This document shows, piece after piece, positions 58,701 through 64,000 of a stretch of 64,000 bases of DNA. This stretch comes from Candidatus Zhuqueibacterota bacterium. Lineage in GTDB: Bacteria; BS750m-G25. Each line of letters begins with the position of its first letter. Position 1 is the stretch's first letter. A program made the translations under genes and the position numbers. A model generated the notes under the pieces. The model searched no databases. It saw nothing but the letters and a program-made list of their open reading frames with translations, and was not told where the DNA came from. The stretch lies in assembly GCA_016783505.1 (NCBI GenBank), contig JADHWK010000006.1, forward strand, positions 1 through 64,000, written 5' to 3'.

Positions 58701-59340
58701 TCGGGGAGAGTTAATTCCTTTGGGTAGCTTGCCCTTTATGGATGGGGATCGAGCCATGGGGGCGGCCCTTACTGGGGATTGGATTCCGGCTAAGTGGGTA
58801 TTATTGGGGTTGATTAACGGTCCTACGGTCAGGCTGGAGGGTTACATCGTCGGGGATAACCTGATCTGGGTGCGGCCCTCACCCCGGGAGGGGACGGTAG
58901 CCGGGGGGGAGGCCCAGTCGGTCATCGTCCACTTAAACACTGTGGGACTTGAGGAGGGGACATACACCGGTGAAATCCACATTCAGCACTCGGCGGTCGG
59001 GGAGGAAGGGGTCATTCCGGTTACCTTGACGGTTCAGGCCCTCTCGGTGTCTGAAAGGGAATCGTTTAAATTACCGACTGATTATGAATTATTCCAGAAC
59101 TATCCCAATCCCTTCAATCCCTCCACTACCATACAGTATGGTCTGCCCGAACCCGGTAGGGTAACCCTAAAAGTTTACAACATATCTGGTCAGGAGGTAG
59201 CCACCTTGGCTGATGAACATCAACCTGCCGGTTACCACCAGATAAGTTGGGATGCAACCGGTCATTCGTCAGGTATCTATTTTTACCAAATTCAAGCGGG
59301 GGAGTTTCAGAAGGTGAGAAAGATTATTTTTTTGAAGTGA
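55753..59340 (+). CDS. Gingipain-like C25 cysteine peptidase with sorting domain
   Basis: 1195 residues, secreted. Signal (MKRAILFLQILSFSFVLGLALLV...NAES), gingipain-type propeptide (about 40-220, TPxAGTSTDEGKPQLPLIRRLVAVP-like), then the caspase-like C25 domain (about 235-590): MLIITHDNFYDNVIPLAEWKHRKGIPTTVV, VLFVGDVQYIP, catalytic His in WVFYIGHGSPNGW and catalytic Cys in IISIACSNADLD. A carboxypeptidase regulatory-like domain (about 675-750), a propeller-like stretch, and the NYPNPFNPSTTIQYGLP sorting domain follow. Gingipains are classic type IX substrates. The last ~150 bp plus terminator are nearly identical to the end of the LVIVD gene. Confidence 0.9.
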   Translation: MKRAILFLQILSFSFVLGLALLVLRVNAESRWVSLNTIPGDRTEISVLSSDDFRTVIRVTVPGMSVADFSRNGETFQVLTIPDAGTSTDEGKPQLPLIRRLVAVPPDRGIHLKILKEEHHLLSGYRVVPYQKPPLRGESQVEGWVIDETFYSKDDYLPESPVRLEEPVILRDFRAVPLVIEPVSYNPVRGELMVTTQIVVELSYAGAGTGNVKTRPYGPRSRAFDGIYRRTLLNYDQVASTTELGDEGRMLIITHDNFYDNVIPLAEWKHRKGIPTTVVALSEIGANPSPDEIKDFISDAYFNWGVSPEYVLFVGDVQYIPWWVGVHGSRTDHRYATLEGDDFLADVILGRFSVQTPAEADTVVQKSIAYERDPYLDETNWYTSAMVIASADNLDPENGQLAANLFINHGFTTVDELQEIQGTATFSAVENGLNQGRSWVFYIGHGSPNGWTSVHPNFTTGDIDSLTHGHKIPAIISIACSNADLDRPGDVFGEVWMKGRVSGGAANFLGFTELVSFYTSDSLGRGVLYGYFDENIHTFGGATDYGRLFMYQYFGSTGQETMEQCIVLGDPEQNVWSGLPVLLTVIRPEMARIGCSEYEVGVFIEGNPVEGALVCVLNDELYASGYTEEDGGITLILDPPPQTPGEDLFLTVTAHNALPYIDTVQVGGWYGVLTGAVTDAATGDSLAEAVVTVGEIGLVDTTGEDGLFLFEEVPEWNYTVTVTREGYLDWYQEGVVVDSGQTTVLDAGLLHPEFVVDVDSSGIHITLLPGGETNVVFNILNPGNGPLEYGIGLEYPGWTDSVNLDQPLFSYDLGMLTGDERLLGVEFDSSFFYVSGANNSAQPNYIYVFDRDGNLVRAFEQPGGSAGWGFRDLAWDGQFLYGSFGPEITVFDPVGNYVGGIPGPIQPSRAIAYDPGTDHFWVAGVNTGLYEIDRQGDVISSYPCSLRVYGLAWRGDDLEGANLHLFSREGTDQVSTVSKFNPSRGELIPLGSLPFMDGDRAMGAALTGDWIPAKWVLLGLINGPTVRLEGYIVGDNLIWVRPSPREGTVAGGEAQSVIVHLNTVGLEEGTYTGEIHIQHSAVGEEGVIPVTLTVQALSVSERESFKLPTDYELFQNYPNPFNPSTTIQYGLPEPGRVTLKVYNISGQEVATLADEHQPAGYHQISWDATGHSSGIYFYQIQAGEFQKVRKIIFLK

Positions 59341-59360
59341 AATTTAAACCCTTCTCATTT

Positions 59361-59403
59361 AAAAGGCCTATTCATTCATCTTGAGTAGGTCTTTTGTTTT
59401 TTT
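59361..59403 (+). terminator. Terminator after the C25 peptidase gene
   Basis: AAAAGGCCTATTC pairs with GAGTAGGTCTTTT, then GTTTTTTT. Same element as at 61939-61980. Confidence 0.85.
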
Positions 59404-59413
59404 GATTTTCTTC

Positions 59414-59442
59414 TTGATTCTATCTCCACAATTCACTATATT
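59414..59442 (+). promoter_or_regulatory. Promoter for the LVIVD repeat gene
   Basis: TTGATT (59414-59419), 17-nt spacer, TATATT (59437-59442). Leaves a leader of about 250 nt. Confidence 0.65.
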
Positions 59443-59499
59443 TGCTCTGCAGGCCTTTCCATTCGGAGCCTCCTCTGAACTGGTTAGCCCCTTAAAGAT

Positions 59500-59582
59500 A
59501 CCCCTGTTAAGCTACTAATCTTGGTAGGGCTATTGTTGGTTTGCCAACTGAAGTAGTCTATCCGGCTAAGGATTTCAGGGGT
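59500..59582 (+). ncRNA. Possible structured leader, multi-branch fold
   Basis: ACCCCTG (59500-59506) pairs with CAGGGGT (59576-59582), enclosing three 5-bp hairpins: CTACT/GGTAG (59512-59527), GTTGG-TTTG-CCAAC (59535-59548) and TAGTC/GGCTA (59554-59568). It lies in the long leader of the LVIVD gene. It matches no riboswitch I recognise and is not a tRNA (arm sizes are wrong). Chance pairing is possible. Confidence 0.35.
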
Positions 59583-59698
59583 TTATTAGTTGTCTTGTTA
59601 TTCTGAAAAGGAAATAACTACTTTCATTAAGGGAGGAGACTAAAATAAAGATGTTAGACCCGCCATACAAAATTCAACGAACAAATGAGGAGATCATT

Positions 59699-61918
59699 AT
59701 GTTTTTGAAATATTGTAAAATCTTATTAGAGACAGTAATGATTGCAATCTTATTTTGCAGTCTTGCTTTTGGCCAGAATAACAGACCAGCAAATGTGCCC
59801 CCAGAACAGCTCCCATCAAGGGATATTCGCCACCATGTAAATTACATACCGCAGGAGACTTTTCAAGCCTTCAGCGATAGTAATACTACACTAATAGGAT
59901 GGTGGGCAAGAGATCCCTGTTATGCCGTGGATGTATTGGGTAACATTGCCTATTTTGGTAATGGGGGCTATCTTGAAGTTGTAGATATATACGATCCGGC
60001 AAATCCCGATGAATTAGGAAAGATATTAACTCCGTCAGAAGTTAGAGGCGTTGCCGTCAGCGGCAGTTACGCCTATGTGGCCAATGGGTGGTATGGGTTA
60101 CGCATCATTGACGTCTCCACCCCTTCCTCTCCGCAAGAAGTGGGCTTCTTTGATACGGGGGACCTTGCTTTTGGCGTTGCAGTCAGCGGCAGTTACGCCT
60201 ATGTGGCCGATAGGAGTGATGGTTTACGCATCATTGACGTCTCCACCCCTTCCTCTCCGCAAGAGGTGGGCTTCTTTGATACGGGGGACCTTGCTTTTGG
60301 CGTTGCAGTCAGCGGCAGTTACGCCTATGTGGCCGATTGGGATGATGGTTTACGCATCATTGACGTTTCCACCCCTTCTTCTCCGCAAGAAGTGGGCTTC
60401 TTTGATACGGGTGGCGAAGCTTTAGGTGTTGCCGTCAGCGGCAGTTACGCCTATGTGGCCGATTGGGATGATGGTTTACGCATCATTGACGTTTCCACCC
60501 CTTCTTCTCCGCAAGAAGTGGGCTTCTTTGATATGGGTGGCTTGGCTTTAGGCGTTGCCGTCAGCGGCAGTTACGCCTATGTGGCCGATGGGGCGGATGG
60601 TTTACGCATCATTGACGTCTCCACTCCCTCCTCTCCGCAAGAAGTGGGCTTCTTTGATATGGGTGGCTTGGCTTTAGGCGTTGCCGTCAGCGGCAGTTAC
60701 GCCTATGTGGCCGATGGTTTACGCATCATTGACGTCTCCACCCCCTCCTCTCCGCAAGAAGTGGGCTTCTTTGATACGGGTAGCTGGGCTCAAGACGTTG
60801 CCGTCAGCGGCAGTTACGCCTATGTGGCCTATGGGTTGGATGGTTTACGCATCATTGACGTCTCCACCCCCTCCTCTCCGCAAGAAGTGGGCTTCTTTGA
60901 TACGAGTAATAATGCTCGGGGCGTTGCCGTCAGCGGCAGTTACGCCTATGTGGCCGATGGGAATGCTGGTTTACGCATCATTGACGTCTCCACCCCTTCC
61001 TCTCCGCAAGAAGTGGGGTTCTTTTTTATGGGGCACAGGGCTTTGGGCGTTGCCGTCAGCGGCAGTTACGCCTATGTGGTCGGGGATGGTTTACGCATCA
61101 TAGACGTCTCCACCCCTTCCTCTCCGCAAGAAGTGGGCTTCTTTGATACGGGTAGCTGGGCTTTAGGCGTTGCCGTCAGCGGCAGTTACGCCTATGTGGC
61201 CGATGGGGGGAATGGGTTACGCATCATAGACGTCTCCACCCCTTCCTCTCCGCAAGAAGTGGGCTTCTTTGATACGGGTGGCGAAGCTTTAGGCGTTGCC
61301 GTCAGCGGCAGTTACGCCTATGTGGCCGATGGGTCTGCTGGTTTACGCATCATTGACGTCTCCACTCCCTCCTCTCCGCAAGAAGTGGGCTTCTTTGATA
61401 CGAGTAGCTATGCTCGTGGCGTTGCCGTCAGCGGCAGTTACGCCTATGTGGCCGATTACTCTGATGGTTTACGCATCATTGACGTCTCCACCCCTTCCTC
61501 TCCGCAAGAAGTGGGCTTCTTTGATACGGGTGGCGAAGCTTTAGGCGTTGCCGTCAGCGGCAGTTACGTCTATGTGGCCGATGGGTTGTATGGTATGTAT
61601 ATTATACAGAACGATCTACTATTAGTTATTAATGAAGAGTCCAGCTATTCCCCAGGGAATTTCTTATTAGCTCAAAATTATCCCAATCCATTTAATCCAA
61701 TAACAACCTTTAAATACGGCCTTCCAAAAGAGTCAAATGTAACCCTGAAGATATTTAACATCCTCGGAAGAAAAGTGACCACCTTGGCTGATGAACATAA
61801 ACCTCCCGGTTACCACCAGATAAGTTGGGATGCAACCGGTCATTCGTCAGGTATCTATTTTTATCAAATTCAAGCGGGTGAGTTTCAGAAGGTGAGAAAG
61901 ATGATTTTTTTTAAGTGA
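59699..61918 (+). CDS. Secreted LVIVD-repeat beta-propeller protein with sorting domain
   Basis: 739 residues. ATG 59699 is used: GAGGAG 6 nt upstream and a clean signal (MFLKYCKILLETVMIAILFC...FGQ); an ATG at 59651 only adds a non-signal extension. A short N-terminal module is followed by 13 LVIVD repeats of 42 residues (GVAVSGSYAYVADxxDGLRI-type), expected to form one or two beta-propellers, and a QNYPNPFNPITTFKYGLP sorting domain. Repeats are nearly identical except two short windows per unit. LVIVD proteins are surface proteins; ligand unknown. Confidence 0.88.
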   Translation: MFLKYCKILLETVMIAILFCSLAFGQNNRPANVPPEQLPSRDIRHHVNYIPQETFQAFSDSNTTLIGWWARDPCYAVDVLGNIAYFGNGGYLEVVDIYDPANPDELGKILTPSEVRGVAVSGSYAYVANGWYGLRIIDVSTPSSPQEVGFFDTGDLAFGVAVSGSYAYVADRSDGLRIIDVSTPSSPQEVGFFDTGDLAFGVAVSGSYAYVADWDDGLRIIDVSTPSSPQEVGFFDTGGEALGVAVSGSYAYVADWDDGLRIIDVSTPSSPQEVGFFDMGGLALGVAVSGSYAYVADGADGLRIIDVSTPSSPQEVGFFDMGGLALGVAVSGSYAYVADGLRIIDVSTPSSPQEVGFFDTGSWAQDVAVSGSYAYVAYGLDGLRIIDVSTPSSPQEVGFFDTSNNARGVAVSGSYAYVADGNAGLRIIDVSTPSSPQEVGFFFMGHRALGVAVSGSYAYVVGDGLRIIDVSTPSSPQEVGFFDTGSWALGVAVSGSYAYVADGGNGLRIIDVSTPSSPQEVGFFDTGGEALGVAVSGSYAYVADGSAGLRIIDVSTPSSPQEVGFFDTSSYARGVAVSGSYAYVADYSDGLRIIDVSTPSSPQEVGFFDTGGEALGVAVSGSYVYVADGLYGMYIIQNDLLLVINEESSYSPGNFLLAQNYPNPFNPITTFKYGLPKESNVTLKIFNILGRKVTTLADEHKPPGYHQISWDATGHSSGIYFYQIQAGEFQKVRKMIFFK
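60047..61600 (+). repeat. Tandem array of 13 near-identical ~126-bp units within the LVIVD gene
   Basis: Units start at 60047, 60173, 60299 and onward to 61544. Twelve are full or nearly full; the 13th diverges after GSYVYVADG. Units 6 and 9 lack three and two codons, always in frame. Constant blocks are conserved at silent sites too (GTTGCCGTCAGCGGCAGTTA; TCCACCCCTTCCTCTCCGCA). Confidence 0.95.
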
Positions 61919-61938
61919 GATTTAAACCCTTTTCATTT

Positions 61939-61980
61939 AAAAGGCCTATTCATTCATCTTGAGTAGGCTTTTTGTTTTTT
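61939..61980 (+). terminator. Terminator after the LVIVD gene
   Basis: GCCTATTC (61944-61951) pairs with GAGTAGGC (61961-61968) with flanking A/T pairs, then TTTTTGTTTTTTT. Confidence 0.9.
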
Positions 61981-61991
61981 TGAATTTATAC

Positions 61992-62019
61992 TTGATTTTT
62001 AAAGATTAATTGCTATATT
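61992..62019 (+). promoter_or_regulatory. Promoter for the beta-helix gene
   Basis: TTGATT (61992-61997), 16-nt spacer, TATATT (62014-62019). Confidence 0.6.
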
Positions 62020-62099
62020 AAATGATGTAATCCTAATTTACTGGAATCCAAACCTTCCTGAGTGTTATATTCCTACCTGTATTATGTAAGGAGACTAAA

Positions 62100-63698
62100 A
62101 CGAGAAAATTATTTAAAAGCTTTTACTTCGGATTGTTTATGGTCGCCATAGCAAATGCAACCATCATCAATGTCCCGGGAGATCAACCGACAATTCAGGC
62201 TGGGATCAATATTGCAGTGAATGGTGACACTATTCTTGTCCAACCTGGCAGCTATGTAGAAAACATCAATTTTAACGGAAAAAATATTGTTGTAGGATCA
62301 TTGTTTCTAACAACAGGCGACACTGCCTACATCTCACAGACCGTGATTGATGGAGACTCCAGCGGAAGTGTTGTAACGTTTGAGAATAGTGAGGATACGA
62401 CGGCGGTGTTAAGGGGGTTTACGATTACAAACGGTTCGTATGGTTCTGGTGGTGGGATTTACTGCTTGAATTCCAGTCCAAGATTGGTGAATGTGACAAT
62501 GATAGGTAATTCTGCTGATGAATATGGTGGCGGTATTTTCTGTAGTGATGAATCCAGCCCAAGTTTGGAGAATGTTACGATAAGTGGGAATACGGCTGAT
62601 GATGGTGGTGGGATTTACTGTTATGAATCCAGCCCGAGTTTAATAAATGTGACGGTGAGTGGAAACACATCCTCTTCTTACGGCGGCGGGATTTGCTGCA
62701 TTGTTAATTCCAATCTGAGTTTTGTGAACGTGACAATAACAAATAATTATGCTTATTCTGGGGGAGGGATTTGGTGTGTTGAATCCAGCCCGAGTTTGGA
62801 GAATGTGACCATAATAGTAAATTCTGCTATAAATGGTGGCGGGATTTTCTGTGATGTCAACTCCAGCCCGAGTTTGGATAATGTTACGATAAGTGGGAAT
62901 ACGGCTGTTTATTCTGGCGGCGGGATTTACTGTCGGAATAATTCTATCCCAAGTTTGTCGAATGTAACCATAAGCGAGAATACGGCTCATATTGGTGGTG
63001 GGATTTACTGTCATGATAATTCCAACCCGACTTTGATAAATACCGTCCTCTGGAACGATTTGTCGCAGGAGATTTATTTCTGCCAATATGGAGACTCAAG
63101 TTCCATTACAATCGCCTATTCCGATGTGCAGGGTGGGCAAGATAGTATTGTAACCAACGACAATGGCACTGTGAACTGGCTGGAAGGGAATATTGATACC
63201 GATCCGCTGTTTGTTGATGCTACAAGTGGTGATTTTCACCATCAAGAAGGTTCCCCCTGTATAGATGCAGGAATACCAGACACTTCTGGGTTAAATCTAC
63301 CACTTTGGGATTTAGATGGTAATCAGCGTATCTGGGATGGTGATGGAGACGGTTCAGCGATTATTGATATGGGTGCTTATGAATATGGTTCTCCGTCAGT
63401 TGTCGGGATAGATGATAATGCTATGGTTGAACTAATAAGCTTTAATCTTTACCAAAATTACCCCAATCCCTTCAACCATATGAGCACAATCAAATACGGG
63501 TTTCCCAAAGAGTCAAAGGTAACCTTGAAGATCTTTGACATCCTAGGGCGGGAAGTGACTACTTTGGTCAATGAACATCAGACTGCCGGTTATTATCAGG
63601 TAAGTTGGGATGCATCCGGTTATTCGTCTGGTATCTATTTTTATCAAATTCAAGCTGGTGAGTTTCGGAAGGTGAGGAAGATGGTTTTGTTGAAATAA
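62100..63698 (+). CDS. Secreted right-handed beta-helix protein with sorting domain; start codon appears to be ACG
   Basis: About 532 residues. The frame is open upstream of the first ATG/TTG and encodes a normal signal (RKLFKSFYFGLFMVAIANA) beginning at ACG 62100, with AAGGAG 6 nt before it, so ACG is the likely (mutated or non-canonical) start; TTG 62133 or ATG 62139 would lose most of the signal. The body has a PbH1-type parallel beta-helix with repeats of SPSLENVTISGNTADDGGGI, then LNLPLWDLDGNQRIWDGDGDGSAIIDMGAYEYG and a YQNYPNPFNHMSTIKYGFP sorting domain. Likely a surface adhesin or polysaccharide-binding protein. Confidence 0.85.
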   Translation, partial: TRKLFKSFYFGLFMVAIANATIINVPGDQPTIQAGINIAVNGDTILVQPGSYVENINFNGKNIVVGSLFLTTGDTAYISQTVIDGDSSGSVVTFENSEDTTAVLRGFTITNGSYGSGGGIYCLNSSPRLVNVTMIGNSADEYGGGIFCSDESSPSLENVTISGNTADDGGGIYCYESSPSLINVTVSGNTSSSYGGGICCIVNSNLSFVNVTITNNYAYSGGGIWCVESSPSLENVTIIVNSAINGGGIFCDVNSSPSLDNVTISGNTAVYSGGGIYCRNNSIPSLSNVTISENTAHIGGGIYCHDNSNPTLINTVLWNDLSQEIYFCQYGDSSSITIAYSDVQGGQDSIVTNDNGTVNWLEGNIDTDPLFVDATSGDFHHQEGSPCIDAGIPDTSGLNLPLWDLDGNQRIWDGDGDGSAIIDMGAYEYGSPSVVGIDDNAMVELISFNLYQNYPNPFNHMSTIKYGFPKESKVTLKIFDILGREVTTLVNEHQTAGYYQVSWDASGYSSGIYFYQIQAGEFRKVRKMVLLK

Positions 63699-64000
63699 GG
63701 CCAAATAACCAAACCAAGTGTAGCCGCACCCCGAAACTTCGGGGTGCGTAATTATCATTCAGTCGGGCTCCAGCCGATCAGTCTGGCGCCTGATTGTTGG
63801 CAGGCATAAAGTCATGCCTGCGGCAGGCAGGCGCCTATGGCGTGACCTGCGGCTACATTCAAAAAAAGAGCCCATCAAATGATGGGGCTTTTTATTTCTG
63901 CCTGTCCCCTAAAACTGGGAATAAGTTTTGTTGCTTCAAGGTTGCACCTTGAAGCATTACTTAGGGAATAGAAGGAAGTATAAATTTTAGATACAAAAAA
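63699..64000. repeat. Gene-free end of window with palindromes and a terminator
   Basis: No gene seen. CGCACCCCGAA-AC-TTCGGGGTGCG (63725-63748), two GTCAGGC-family half sites (63757-63800), GCAGGCAT...ATGCCTGC (63801-63823), a terminator-like AGCCCATC-AAAT-GATGGGGCT followed by a T-run (63869-63893), and TGCTTCAAGGT-TGC-ACCTTGAAGCA (63932-63956). Confidence 0.75.

Noticed and set aside
59500..59582. tRNA gene in the LVIVD leader
   Set aside because: The closing stem is 7 bp, but loops are 4-6 nt, there is no T-loop motif, and the third hairpin is not adjacent to the closing stem.
60047..61600. CRISPR array
   Set aside because: Repeats are 126 bp, in frame, and encode an LVIVD propeller; spacers are not unique and no cas genes are present.

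Overview
The window reads as chromosome from an uncultured Gram-negative bacterium of the FCB superphylum type (candidate-phylum territory such as Marinimicrobia, KSB1 or Zixibacteria; the phylum cannot be fixed from this piece alone). The reasons are six large secreted proteins ending in the NYPNPFNP-type C-terminal sorting/FlgD-like domain, two PorV/FadL-like outer-membrane proteins, a GWxTD-domain protein and a gingipain-like C25 peptidase. Housekeeping genes (glnA, valS, recG, parA-parB, smc, mazG, nhaC, yhaM-like, queuosine-precursor transporter) are interspersed, so most of the window is core chromosome. It uses the standard stop codons.

Layout. 0-3 kb: a broken lipoprotein, glutamine synthetase and a K+ channel. 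3.3-5.9 kb: a cNMP-binding gene whose 3' end is duplicated, with two different toxin-antitoxin (TA) modules in two copies of the same scaffold, plus a truncated YgiT antitoxin. 5.9-16.6 kb: valS, an ATPase, a DUF4139 protein, a PIN toxin with a damaged antitoxin, recG, parAB. 16.6-26 kb: subtilase, yhhQ, UbiA-type transferase, DUF362 and envelope proteins. 26-31.4 kb: GAF/PAS sensor, a stop-interrupted haem-motif sensor kinase and a broken nucleotidyltransferase. 31.4-34 kb: YhaM-like nuclease, zinc-ribbon protein, a RAYT transposase carrying a REP-like palindrome in its own frame, mazG. 34-38 kb: a cohesin/dockerin-like surface-protein set with a PorV-like protein. 38.3-43.6 kb: tRNA-Val, then one intact and three hairpin-bearing tRNA-Asp copies around a GIY-YIG nuclease gene and an AT-rich four-gene island (RHH-nucleotidyltransferase, HxGH cytidylyltransferase, organophosphate antiporter, porin). 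43.6-52 kb: nhaC, an apparently inactive GH2-like protein fused to membrane segments, smc. 52.5-63.7 kb: GWxTD protein, split TPR gene, C25 peptidase, a 13-unit LVIVD repeat protein and a beta-helix protein.

The strongest themes outside ordinary genes are: (1) many families of short palindromes, some inside coding sequence (RAYT, cNMP protein; a related A-rich repeat in valS) and one hairpin type inside tRNA-Asp copies; (2) the tRNA-Asp/GIY-YIG unit flanking an apparently acquired phospho-compound uptake and activation island with its own operator; (3) duplicated scaffolds holding different TA modules; (4) several sigma70-type promoters whose -10 box lies 8-9 nt from the start codon, implying leaderless mRNAs; (5) several genes interrupted by a single stop or indel. 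All functions are inferred from sequence motifs; no database search was run.
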